From assembly GCF_900102085.1 (NCBI RefSeq), contig NZ_FMVM01000013.1, positions 1 to 64,000 on the forward strand: a stretch of 64,000 nt of DNA. Direction: 5' to 3'. The notes under the pieces were generated by a model that worked only from the letters and a program-made list of their open reading frames with translations, did not search any database and was not told the origin of the DNA. The translations under genes were made by a program, and so were the position numbers. The DNA comes from Paenibacillus polysaccharolyticus (GTDB taxonomy: Bacteria; Bacillota; Bacilli; Paenibacillales; Paenibacillaceae). Shown here piece after piece: positions 53,385-61,897 of this stretch (position 1 is its first letter; each line of letters starts with the position of its first letter).

Positions 53385-53464
53385 AGCAAGCGTGTGGAGG
53401 AACAGGTTTGCTGGAAATTGATGAATTTGATGAACTGAATAAGGCAGACCGGGGCTGACAAGAC

Positions 53465-53547
53465 CCTAATGAGATAAAATAGATGCTCCGAAACTCTAAT
53501 GAATTCATGTTTGAGATCATGGGGTTTTGGAGTGTCCTTTCATTAGG
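53465..53547 (+). other. Long two-part stem-loop upstream of fni
   Basis: CCTAATGA (53465-53472) pairs with TCATTAGG (53540-53547), and CTCCGAAACTC (53486-53496) pairs with GGGTTTTGGAG (53522-53532, with G-U pairs). No T-tract follows. It may be an mRNA structure between the carotenoid operon and fni, or an unrecognised small RNA. The remaining gap to 53705 holds TATACT at 53561 as a possible -10. Confidence 0.5.
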
Positions 53548-53705
53548 TTGAGAGGAACGGTATACTGGATAGAGTTGTCCATTGCAACCGCATTTTACAT
53601 AGAAAAAAGAGTTACAGAGCAACTCAGCATGGGGTAGGGAACAGGAAGCAACACAACTCAGATGGAGCCTACCCTGCACATCATTCTCACATAGGAGGTC
53701 TCATC

Positions 53706-54773
53706 ATGAACGAACAAGAGCGAGCCGGCAGACGGCTGCTGCCCGAAGTGGCAACGGGAGAACGGAAGCTGGAGCACGTGCGCCTCTGTCTGGAGGAGAA
53801 TGTGGCAGGAGAAGGCATAACGAGCGGACTGGAGAAGTATGCGTTTCGTCATCATCCGCTGCCGGAGTTGGATTTTGAAGATGTGAATCTGGACGCTTCG
53901 TTCCTAGGCAAAAAAATGCGTACACCCTTGCTCATCAGCTCGATGACGGGTGGAAGCAAGACCACAGGCGCGATCAATGAGCGCCTTGCACGGGTAGCGA
54001 ACGCCAGAGGCTGGGCGCTCGGGGTAGGCTCGATCCGGGCTGCCGTGGAGCAGCCGGAACTCGCAAGCACATTTGATGTCCGTAGCTGGGCACCGGACAT
54101 CCCGGTCATCGCGAACCTGGGCGCGGTTCAGCTGAACTATGGCTTCAGCACGGCTGATTTCCAGCGTGCCGTGGATATCGCCGGCGCGGATCTGCTTGTG
54201 CTGCATCTGAACACGCTGCAGGAAGTATTCCAGCCCGAAGGCAATACGAACTTCAGCGGTCTGTACCAACGAATCGAGAAATTGTGTCGTGAGCTGGACG
54301 TGCCTGTCGGTGTTAAGGAAGTTGGTTTTGGCATCGATGGCGTGACGGCACAGCGACTGTACGAAGCGGGCGTAGCCTTCATCGATGTGGCTGGCGCAGG
54401 TGGTACAAGCTGGGTACAGGTGGAGAAGTATCGCAACAATAACCCGGTACGCCGGGCGGCTGCTGAAGCTTTTGCCGATTGGGGCATTCCGACAGCCGAA
54501 TGCATCCAGGATGTGCGCGCACTGAACCCCGATGGGGCGCTGATCGGTAGCGGCGGACTGTACACTGGCGTGGATGCTGCCAAAGCATTCGCGCTCGGTG
54601 CCGACCTCGCAGGTTTTGGTCGCTCCTTGCTCGAATCCGCCGTCACCTCCGACGAAGCACTGTCCGAGCGGCTGGAGCAGGTCGAATTCGAGCTACGCAC
54701 CGTCATGTTTGGCATTGGCGCAGGTAGCATCGCAGAGGTGAAGCAGACAGAACGTCTGGTTGAGCGGCGGTAA
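53706..54773 (+). CDS. fni: Type 2 isopentenyl-diphosphate isomerase
   Basis: A 355-residue FMN enzyme that interconverts isopentenyl and dimethylallyl diphosphate. Features are the N-terminal RKLEHVRLCLEE, SSMTGGSKTTGAIN, GSIRAAVE, and the barrel motif VKEVGFGIDG followed by GAGGTSWVQVE. AGGAGG stands 9 bases before the ATG. It supplies precursors to the carotenoid operon just upstream, although a 321-bp gap suggests its own promoter. Its central part is GC-rich compared with neighbours. Confidence 0.95.
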   Translation: MNEQERAGRRLLPEVATGERKLEHVRLCLEENVAGEGITSGLEKYAFRHHPLPELDFEDVNLDASFLGKKMRTPLLISSMTGGSKTTGAINERLARVANARGWALGVGSIRAAVEQPELASTFDVRSWAPDIPVIANLGAVQLNYGFSTADFQRAVDIAGADLLVLHLNTLQEVFQPEGNTNFSGLYQRIEKLCRELDVPVGVKEVGFGIDGVTAQRLYEAGVAFIDVAGAGGTSWVQVEKYRNNNPVRRAAAEAFADWGIPTAECIQDVRALNPDGALIGSGGLYTGVDAAKAFALGADLAGFGRSLLESAVTSDEALSERLEQVEFELRTVMFGIGAGSIAEVKQTERLVERR

Positions 54774-54862
54774 TGTTGTTGGGGTCGGGCGACATGGATG
54801 CCGAGGACTCAGAGTGCGGAAGCGAAGGTTGGATAGCGGAGTGGCTGTATTGACTCAGAGGC

Positions 54863-55059
54863 TCTAACGATCTCACAGAACCTTATTTCGCGCATTTTGC
54901 GGTGTTTGACAATCTAACGATCACCAGAAGCGTTATTTGTGTGAAATTCCGCAAAAATGAGTGAAAAACGTAGCTTTTCAAGTAAATAAGCTCCCTGGTG
55001 ATCGTTAGAATCTCAAAGTGACCAAAAATGGGCAAATAGCGTCGCTGGTGATCGTTAGA
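54863..55059. repeat. 197-bp quadripartite repeat, copy 4
   Basis: Forward units start at 54863 and 54913; reverse units end at 55009 and 55059. This is the best-preserved copy: three of the four units read TCTAACGATCACCAG (or its complement), and the outer forward unit has CTCACAG. It lies between fni and the XRE/TPR gene. Confidence 0.93.
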
Positions 55060-55165
55060 ATGATTCGAGTCCCATCGTAGTAATCGCAGATCGTTCTAAA
55101 TCTGCTCAATTAAAATAGGGCGTTTTTTTTTTGCATATTAAAGTAAAATATTTACAAGTTAAATA

Positions 55166-55195
55166 TTGATGATACTTACCAAAATATTGTATGAT
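55166..55195 (+). promoter_or_regulatory. Promoter of the XRE/TPR regulator gene
   Basis: TTGATG (55166-55171), 18-base spacer, TATGAT (55190-55195). The -10 box covers the ATG at 55191, which therefore cannot be the start codon. Confidence 0.6.
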
Positions 55196-55232
55196 CGCAT
55201 TAAGCTTCATTTCATGGGAAGGCGGTGTCCCG

Positions 55233-56603
55233 TTGAGCGAAAAAGCTACAATTCGTGACCATTTAGAACATTTTTTGAAAAGGAATCGAATGACCATCAA
55301 TCGCTTTTCCGAGATTTCTGGCGTGAATTCCGGGACATTGAGCGGTACGTTGAAAGGGAATCGTCCGATAGGCTTAAATCAATTGGATCGCATTACGGCT
55401 GGCATTGGGATGCCTGAAGGCGAATTATATGAACTATACATACATGAGTATTTAGTAGACTCTACCCTGGATTGGAGAAGGCTCAGACCTTTTTTATATC
55501 GTTGTGCAGAGCTAGGCCATATAACACATATGGAGACAGCGGTGAACTATGTGATGGATAACCTTTCCTATGTGCCTCTGTTGTTTGAGCTGGCAGAGCA
55601 GTTGCATAGCGAAGGCAAGATGGAGGCTTGTAAACCGCTCTATCGCTGTGTTGCTGAGAGTGAGAAGTTGCAACATTCGGAACGTCTGGCTTTATGCCAA
55701 TATCGTCTGTTTTCGATAGGACTTTCGAATGACCAGGTTAATAATCTTACGCTAGCCACAAGGTTCGAACTATTTGTAGAACGTCTTGATGAGCAATACC
55801 AATTCGATGCGCTGAATGAACTGATCAATGTGTATGCATCCTTGCGCCGCTGGGACAAAGTGAAAGAATTCGCTGACCAGTTACAGATCAAAGCTTTTAT
55901 TCAATATGATGCCAAGAAAACATTACGAGAAGTAGAGACCAGAACCAAAAAGAAGATTGTGTATTATGCTTTGTATTCGTATCTTGCGCTTGCTGAGGTC
56001 AGTTATCAACATGGAAAATACAAGGAAACGCTTCAGTATGTCTCAAAATACGCTGATTACAGCTGGATTAAAGAGCCCACAGAAGAGGAAAAGATGGTAA
56101 TTCTTCAGTTTCAGGATTGGTCAGAAGGGAATAACTACTATTTCAGATTGCTGTCGGGTGAAACAGAGTTGATTCCAGATTATTTAACGTATATCTCTGA
56201 TCGCAAAAAAGAAATATTTCCTGCGCTATGCGCCATCGTGACCGCAGCAAATCGATATAATGTCAATATTGACGATGTACTTGAGCAGTATCAATCTCAT
56301 CTGGATTACGAGGAACAGAGCAGTCGCTTCGGAAAAATGAGCAAACAATACACCAATGATCAGTATGGTATTTTGCTGGCAGGGTTGGGTACGTACTATT
56401 TAAGAAATAACCACTATGACAGAGGCGTAGCTTACATTCGCCAAGGCATGGAATTTGCGATTGAAAATATGAATAAAGATGGGCTTCTCGATTGTTTGGG
56501 ACTTTTTGATGATTTGCAGTACGTGGTCACTGGACTCGGGGTCAAGCCAAGTGCCGAAATGCTTATTCAAAAGATTCAGAGATTATACAGTCCCGAACGA
56601 TGA
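55233..56603 (+). CDS. XRE-family regulator with TPR-like C-terminal domain
   Basis: A 456-residue protein. The N-terminal helix-turn-helix (residues about 8-65, INRFSEISGVNSGTLSGTLKGNR) is followed by a long helical region with TPR-like pairs (for example YLALAEVSYQHGKYKETLQYVSKYADYSW and GLGTYYLRNNHYDRGVAYIRQG). The layout is like Rap/PlcR/AimR-type peptide-sensing regulators, but no partner peptide gene was recognised. The TTG start is preferred because GGAAGG is 10 bases upstream and the in-frame ATG at 55191 is in the promoter. It is fairly AT-rich. Confidence 0.85.
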   Translation: MSEKATIRDHLEHFLKRNRMTINRFSEISGVNSGTLSGTLKGNRPIGLNQLDRITAGIGMPEGELYELYIHEYLVDSTLDWRRLRPFLYRCAELGHITHMETAVNYVMDNLSYVPLLFELAEQLHSEGKMEACKPLYRCVAESEKLQHSERLALCQYRLFSIGLSNDQVNNLTLATRFELFVERLDEQYQFDALNELINVYASLRRWDKVKEFADQLQIKAFIQYDAKKTLREVETRTKKKIVYYALYSYLALAEVSYQHGKYKETLQYVSKYADYSWIKEPTEEEKMVILQFQDWSEGNNYYFRLLSGETELIPDYLTYISDRKKEIFPALCAIVTAANRYNVNIDDVLEQYQSHLDYEEQSSRFGKMSKQYTNDQYGILLAGLGTYYLRNNHYDRGVAYIRQGMEFAIENMNKDGLLDCLGLFDDLQYVVTGLGVKPSAEMLIQKIQRLYSPER

Positions 56604-56885
56604 GTGGGTACAACAAGGAAAGATTAGATTATGCTAAGTAAAAAGTAACAAGGAACGTATCCACATGTATGTATAGGCCTAGGGGCGATCTCCACAGGTC
56701 TAAAGAAATTAGATTTGTTGCATCCTGATGCATCCTCCGTTTTGAAATTCCTTATACGACAGTTGCTTAGATTGTCCAAGGGTGTTTCAGAAAAGGGTGT
56801 TTTTTGTCGTTTTCACTGTTGGAGTTTATTTGAATTTATGTTAATTAGCAGGATGTCCTACAATGGTACAGCAGGGAGGGGTGTT

Positions 56886-57056
56886 ATGGAGCAGAACGAA
56901 CTCAAACTGCGGATCGAAGAAGCGAGGGAGAGACTCCATCAGATCAAAACGGAGTACGGCGAGCTTCTTCACCCTCAGGTGATCCACCAATCTATGGTGC
57001 TGGATGAACTTATTAATATGTACAATCATGTTAAAAGGATAAAGCCGATGGAGTAA
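56886..57056 (+). CDS. Spo0E-like aspartyl-phosphate phosphatase
   Basis: A 56-residue, two-helix protein. The Spo0E-family signature S-x-x-LD-x-LI-x-x-Y is seen as SMVLDELINMY, with an N-terminal helix LKLRIEEARERLHQIKTEYG. Such proteins dephosphorylate Spo0A~P and delay sporulation. GGGAGGGG precedes the ATG at 56886; the longer 113-codon reading lacks support. It lies 282 bp after the XRE/TPR gene in the same direction; a link in control is possible. Confidence 0.88.
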   Translation: MEQNELKLRIEEARERLHQIKTEYGELLHPQVIHQSMVLDELINMYNHVKRIKPME

Positions 57057-57069
57057 TCCATCGACCTCT

Positions 57070-57110
57070 GGGCGAGAAACTTTGGCCGGTCGCTCGCCCT
57101 TCTATTTTAA
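57070..57110 (+). terminator. Terminator of the Spo0E-like gene
   Basis: GGGCGAG...CTCGCCC followed by TTCTATTTTA. A smaller hairpin GATGGA-GTAA-TCCATC spans the stop codon. Confidence 0.8.
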
Positions 57111-57144
57111 CATAGGTAGATGTGTAGAATGAGAAACATTCAAT

Positions 57145-57606
57145 TTAAGTACAATTTTCCTTCACAGTTATATTCTCATTAGTTATCGTGATGAGGGAGG
57201 TTCCTGACACAGATTCTGTATATCCACAGGCTGTTTTTGTATAGGTTTTGCCGCGACTGTCCTTAAGTATGACGTAGACGGAGCTTTCGCCTAGAAATTG
57301 CATCTTTGGAGTAAACTTTACTTTTTTTCCGCTAACGATTTCTTCGCTAAAGGTATAGAGCAGATCGGAATCTTCTGTTTTATCTGCTGTGCTCGCATCG
57401 AGAACGGGTTGATTCAAATGGGTTATGCCTGTCTTAATCTGAGTAATGTCATAGTCTGACTGATTATCAATCGTAATTCTGAGTTTGCGGAACGGATCGA
57501 TGGCATTTAGAAAGCTCATCGCTACAATGGTACCCAGTGCAAGGAACAGGCCAAGGGCAATCATTAGTTTTAGTTTGGAAAAGGGACGACGTGGTTTGGT
57601 GTGCAT
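57145..57606 (-). CDS. Membrane-anchored hypothetical protein
   Basis: 153 residues: basic N terminus, one membrane helix (about 14-33), then an extracytoplasmic beta-rich domain with two Cys (in KTACGY and KENCT) that could form a disulfide. No family recognised. AAAGGACGG lies about 9 bases before the ATG. It stands alone on the minus strand. Confidence 0.7.
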   Translation of the reverse strand: MHTKPRRPFSKLKLMIALGLFLALGTIVAMSFLNAIDPFRKLRITIDNQSDYDITQIKTGITHLNQPVLDASTADKTEDSDLLYTFSEEIVSGKKVKFTPKMQFLGESSVYVILKDSRGKTYTKTACGYTESVSGTSLITITNENITVKENCT

Positions 57607-57978
57607 GGTTAAACCGTCCTTTCTATTCGATTGTTGTATACGGGTGTCTCGTATTAAAGATATAAACGCAGGGATGCATGCAAAAGTTGGTGCAGGAGCA
57701 TTATTTTACAGTGTATGTTCAAACAATAAGGTACAATATGAAGGAGAACGAGCAGAGCAATAAGATAAATGTGTGGAAACGTGTAAAGTCGATTAGGATG
57801 AGTGCTCAACATAAGAAGTTGAAGCGCTTGGAATAAGGTTCATTTAATGTGGTTCATGTGATGAGGTACTTGAAGAGGTGCTGATTTGTAAGTGTACTTG
57901 AACTGTACATAAAGTTCATACGTAGGCCATCGTAACAATCACACTCAAGTGATCACAACTAGATCAGGAGGAAATAAC
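57607..57978. other. Intergenic region, no supported gene
   Basis: It contains a possible TACAAT at 57732-57737 and a 32-codon basic ORF (57738-57836) with no ribosome site. Otherwise nothing is recognised. It must hold the divergent promoters of the hypothetical and GNAT genes. Confidence 0.5.
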
Positions 57979-58449
57979 ATGGAACTGTCTCCCATGAATA
58001 CGGAACAATTTGCGAGTTTTCGCAGACGTTCAATTGAAGATTTTGCACAGGAAAAAGTAGAAGCAGGAACGTGGGCGCCAGAAGAAGCGCTACAACGGGC
58101 AGAGGAGTCATATGAACGTTATCTGCCGGAAGGATTAGAGACGCCAGGGGCATATGTGTTCAATCTGATGCATCCGGTGGACGGCATTGTCGGATACCTC
58201 TGGTTTAATATTACGGAGAATAACCGGGGGAAAGAAGCCTTTCTGCTGGATATCGTGGTGGAAGAAGCGTATCGCGGCAAAGGATACGGCACAGAAACGA
58301 TGGATGCACTCGAAAAGACCGCGCGAAGTCTTGGGGTGGATCGCATCGGGCTGCATGTGTTTGGACATAATGAGCGGGCAAGCAGCCTGTATCGCAAGAT
58401 GGGCTATGAAGTGACAGACTTGACGATGTACAAGGAAATCAAAGGCTAG
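57979..58449 (+). CDS. GNAT-family N-acetyltransferase
   Basis: A 156-residue acetyltransferase. The acetyl-CoA binding motif A is VVEEAYRGKGYGTETMDALEKTARSLG, with NERASSLYRKMGYE as motif B. The ATG at 57979 follows AGGAGG; a GTG at 57949 precedes that site. The substrate is unknown. No operon partner. Confidence 0.9.
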   Translation: MELSPMNTEQFASFRRRSIEDFAQEKVEAGTWAPEEALQRAEESYERYLPEGLETPGAYVFNLMHPVDGIVGYLWFNITENNRGKEAFLLDIVVEEAYRGKGYGTETMDALEKTARSLGVDRIGLHVFGHNERASSLYRKMGYEVTDLTMYKEIKG

Positions 58450-58583
58450 CAGGAACCAGGGATTTGAAGATGGAGATGGCTGCGGGTGAATCGGCGAAGT
58501 TCCTTGATGCCTTGGGGTTTGTCATATATAATGGATAGGATTATCCATACCGAACAAGTAATGAATGAGGAGTTGTCATATAC

Positions 58584-59684
58584 ATGGCTTTGAAAGCAGG
58601 AATCGTTGGTTTGCCGAACGTTGGTAAATCTACATTGTTTAATGCAATTACACAAGCAGGTGCCGAGTCTGCAAACTATCCGTTTTGTACGATTGACCCG
58701 AACGTGGGGATCGTTGAAGTACCGGACGAGCGTTTGGACAAATTGACAGAACTCGTTGTACCGAAAAAAACAGTGCCTACCGCATTTGAGTTTGTTGATA
58801 TCGCAGGTCTGGTACGCGGAGCTTCCAAAGGTGAAGGCCTGGGTAACAAGTTCCTTGCCCACATCCGTGAAGTGGATGCGATTGTGCACGTTGTTCGTTG
58901 TTTCGTAGACGAGAACATCACTCACGTCGATGGCAAGATTGATCCTGTAAGTGACATTCAGACGATTAACCTGGAGTTGATCCTGGCGGACATCGAGAGT
59001 GTTGAGAAAAAAATCGACCGTTCCAAGAAAAACATGAAGGGTGGCAACAAAACGGCTGCTCAAGAAGTGGAAGTATTGGAGAAAGTCAAAGCGGTCCTTT
59101 ATGAAGACAAGCCTGCACGTAGCATGGAGCTGACAGACGAAGAGCGTCTGATCGTACGTGACCTTCACTTGCTTACGCTGAAACCCGTTCTGTATGCGGC
59201 CAATGTGGCTGAAGACGAAATCGGTGATGTAGCGAACAATGCATATGTGCAAAAGGTACGTGAGTTCGCAGCTGCTGAAAATGCTGAAGTGGTGCCGATC
59301 AGTGCAAAAGTGGAGGAAGAAATCTCCGAACTGGAAGGCGATGATAAACAAATGTTCCTGGAAGAGCTCGGGATCGAGGATTCCGGTCTGAACTTGCTTA
59401 TCAAAGCGGCTTATAAATTGCTCGGATTGTATACGTACTTTACAGCGGGTGTACAAGAGGTTCGTGCATGGACCATCCGTAAAGGAACAAAAGCGCCTGG
59501 CGCAGCGGGTGTCATTCACACAGACTTCGAACGCGGATTCATCCGTGCAGAGGTTGTTTCTTATGACGATCTGGTTGCTGCAGGTTCCATGAACGGTGCC
59601 AAAGAGCGCGGTCAACTGCGTCTGGAAGGTAAAGAGTACGTGGTAAATGACGGCGACGTGATGCATTTCCGTTTCAACGTTTAA
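58584..59684 (+). CDS. ychF: YchF/OLA1-family ATPase
   Basis: A 366-residue Obg-like P-loop protein: G1 GLPNVGKST, G3 DIAGLVRGASKGEGLGNKFL, a coiled-coil insert and a C-terminal TGS domain (FTAGVQEVRAWTIRKGTKAPGAAGVIHTDFERGFIRAEVV). In place of NKxD it has NVAEDE, the family feature that favours ATP. It binds ribosomes and takes part in stress responses. GAGGAG precedes the ATG. Monocistronic with its own terminator. Confidence 0.97.
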   Translation: MALKAGIVGLPNVGKSTLFNAITQAGAESANYPFCTIDPNVGIVEVPDERLDKLTELVVPKKTVPTAFEFVDIAGLVRGASKGEGLGNKFLAHIREVDAIVHVVRCFVDENITHVDGKIDPVSDIQTINLELILADIESVEKKIDRSKKNMKGGNKTAAQEVEVLEKVKAVLYEDKPARSMELTDEERLIVRDLHLLTLKPVLYAANVAEDEIGDVANNAYVQKVREFAAAENAEVVPISAKVEEEISELEGDDKQMFLEELGIEDSGLNLLIKAAYKLLGLYTYFTAGVQEVRAWTIRKGTKAPGAAGVIHTDFERGFIRAEVVSYDDLVAAGSMNGAKERGQLRLEGKEYVVNDGDVMHFRFNV

Positions 59685-59741
59685 TCTTCAAAAAAGATTC
59701 AAGACGGGGTAGCCTTCTGAGGCTTACCGGTTAAAATAAAG

Positions 59742-59785
59742 AACAGCACCTCTCTGGTTTCTCAGAGAATGGTGCTGTTTTTGTT
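59742..59785 (+). terminator. Terminator of ychF
   Basis: AACAGCACC-TCTCTG...CAGAGA-GGTGCTGTT, then TTTTG. Confidence 0.92.
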
Positions 59786-59902
59786 TGCATTTTACTCCGA
59801 AACAACGGTCAGTATATGCAAGGTTGATTCCGTTTTCACTGGATTGTTTACCCATGATGGATATAATAAAAGAAAGAAGGACCTTTGGAGGAGGTGGCAA
59901 GA

Positions 59903-60502
59903 GTGGATATAACGTCCCGGTGTGTTCGATACGATCCTATGCTTGTAGAAAAAGCGAATTTAGCCGAAGAAACACAGGAGTTATTGCTTCATTCTGGCTT
60001 GCCACAGCTTACGTTGGACGGTGAAGATGTACTTGGTATTAGGTTTAATCCATTGCCGGATAAGGGGTTAATGAGGACATCGGATGATCTCAAGACGCTC
60101 TTCCCCATCGGTTATGAATGGGATGAGCAGACGGTCATTCTTGGGCTGGAAGCTGGAACGGGCATACTGTATAGAGTCGATGTGCAGAGTGGAGAGTATG
60201 CTGTAATGAATAGCAGCATCCATCTGTTTCTGGCGTTTCTGAGCAGGTACACGGTAATCGTAGAGGAGCACTCCAAAGCCTATGAGCCCACGGTCATGAC
60301 ACTGGAACAAGCGGAAGCGAAGCTGGAAGCATTTCGACGCGGAGAGATTAAACCTCGTTCAACGCAAAAAGAGCAGTCCGGAAAAGATGAAGCAGTGAAG
60401 CAACTCCGTTTATTTTATACAGAGAAAGACCCTGTAAGTTTGCTTGATGAAGAAACATGGTGGAGTGTTGTGCTGGAGCAGTTGGAGGACGAATTGCTCT
60501 AG
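59903..60502 (+). CDS. SUKH-4-like protein
   Basis: A 199-residue protein with the SUKH-superfamily style core (FPIGYEWDEQTVILGLEAGTGILYRVDVQSGEYAVMNSSIHLFLAFLSRY). Many SUKH proteins are immunity proteins of polymorphic toxin systems, but no toxin gene is adjacent, so it may have another cellular role or be an orphan immunity gene. The start is GTG with GGAGGAGG 8 bases upstream; the TTG at 59885 precedes that site. The assignment is by pattern, not alignment. Confidence 0.75.
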   Translation: MDITSRCVRYDPMLVEKANLAEETQELLLHSGLPQLTLDGEDVLGIRFNPLPDKGLMRTSDDLKTLFPIGYEWDEQTVILGLEAGTGILYRVDVQSGEYAVMNSSIHLFLAFLSRYTVIVEEHSKAYEPTVMTLEQAEAKLEAFRRGEIKPRSTQKEQSGKDEAVKQLRLFYTEKDPVSLLDEETWWSVVLEQLEDELL

Positions 60503-60826
60503 CCAGAGGCATAAGCATATGCTATAATTAAGAGTCGTATACCCATGATAAAATCTTTGTTTTAATCGATGAGATGAGACAAGGGCTTTTGGCGGTAGGC
60601 GATTTCTTTATATCACTTTAAAAGTAAAGGATTTGATGACGTTGTAGCGAGGTTATACGTCGATCATATAACACAGAATTCGAATGAGATGCTGCGGTCA
60701 GGGGATTCAGAAGAATCCTGTGGTTTGTGGAATTTTGAATGATAGATATATACAGCAAGTGTGCATGTTGTTTCGTTATGAAATACGGCATGTGCAAAGA
60801 CAAAATAAAACGTGAGGTGACTATAC
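60503..60826 (+). promoter_or_regulatory. Promoter and long leader of prfA
   Basis: An extended -10 TGCTATAAT is at 60520-60528. The transcript would have a leader of about 290 bases that contains the hairpin GGATTC-AGAA-GAATCC (60703-60718). No gene is supported here and no known leader class was recognised. Confidence 0.5.
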
Positions 60827-61894
60827 ATGTTGGATAAATTGCAGGCATTGGCCGATCGTTATGACAAGCTGAGCGAGCTTTTGTGTGACCCGGATGTAGC
60901 TAGTGATAACAAAAAGCTGCGTGAATATTCGAAGGAGCAATCCGATCTTCAGCCGACATACGATGCGTACAATGAGTACAAACAGGTAAGCGAGGATCTG
61001 GAAGCTGCGAAGGAAATGCAAGGAGAGAAGCTGGATGACGAGATGCGCGAGATGGTCAAAATGGAAATTGATGAACTGTCTGCTCGCCAGAAAGAACTGG
61101 ATGATCTGATTCGTGTACTCATGCTACCCAAAGATCCGAATGACGACAAAAACGTTATTGTGGAAATTCGCGGCGCGGCTGGTGGAGATGAAGCGGCATT
61201 GTTTGCGGCTGATCTGTACCGGATGTATACCCGTTATGCGGATGCACAAGGCTGGAAAGTCGAGCTGATGGATGTGAACACGAACGATCTCGGTGGATTC
61301 AAAGAGGTTGTATTCATGATCAACGGACGCGGCGCGTACAGCAAAATGAAATACGAGAGCGGTGCACACCGTGTACAACGTATCCCGACAACGGAATCCG
61401 GTGGACGGATTCATACATCGACTTCAACCGTTGCGGTAATGCCGGAAGCGGAAGATTTTGATATCGAAATTCATGATAAAGACATTCGTGTGGATACGTT
61501 CTGTTCCAGTGGTGCCGGTGGACAATCGGTTAACACAACGAAATCGGCAGTACGGGTAACTCACGTGCCAACAGGTATCGTAGCAACGTGTCAGGATGGT
61601 AAATCCCAGAACTCCAACAAAGAAAAAGCGTTGCAAGTTCTGCGTACACGTATCTTTGATATGAAACGGATGGAAGAAGAAGCGAAAATCTCCGTAGAGC
61701 GCAAAAGCAAAGTGGGAACGGGTGACCGCAGTGAGCGGATCCGTACGTACAACTTCCCGCAAAGCCGTGTAACCGATCACCGCATCGGTCTGACGATGCA
61801 CAAGCTGGATCAAATCATGAACGGTGAGATTGAAGATATCTTGTCTGCACTGACGATTGCTCAGCAGACCGAGATGATGGATAGAGGAGAATAA
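60827..61894 (+). CDS. prfA: Peptide chain release factor 1
   Basis: 355 residues, normal for RF1, which ends translation at UAA and UAG. The catalytic GGQ is in SGAGGQSVNTTKSAVRV. The codon-recognition region is RIPTTESGGRIHTSTSTVAVMPE, with a P-x-T as in RF1. GAGGTGA precedes the ATG. prmC, which methylates the GGQ glutamine, starts 3 bases after the stop, a common bacterial operon. Confidence 0.97.
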   Translation: MLDKLQALADRYDKLSELLCDPDVASDNKKLREYSKEQSDLQPTYDAYNEYKQVSEDLEAAKEMQGEKLDDEMREMVKMEIDELSARQKELDDLIRVLMLPKDPNDDKNVIVEIRGAAGGDEAALFAADLYRMYTRYADAQGWKVELMDVNTNDLGGFKEVVFMINGRGAYSKMKYESGAHRVQRIPTTESGGRIHTSTSTVAVMPEAEDFDIEIHDKDIRVDTFCSSGAGGQSVNTTKSAVRVTHVPTGIVATCQDGKSQNSNKEKALQVLRTRIFDMKRMEEEAKISVERKSKVGTGDRSERIRTYNFPQSRVTDHRIGLTMHKLDQIMNGEIEDILSALTIAQQTEMMDRGE

Positions 61895-61897
61895 TCT

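Noticed and set aside
57738..57836. A 32-codon basic peptide ORF
   Set aside because: No ribosome site before the ATG and no conservation evidence.
58446..59666. A 406-codon open frame on the minus strand opposite ychF
   Set aside because: It is the antisense shadow of a highly conserved gene with strong codon bias. The translation is Cys/His/Phe-rich, without domains or ribosome site.
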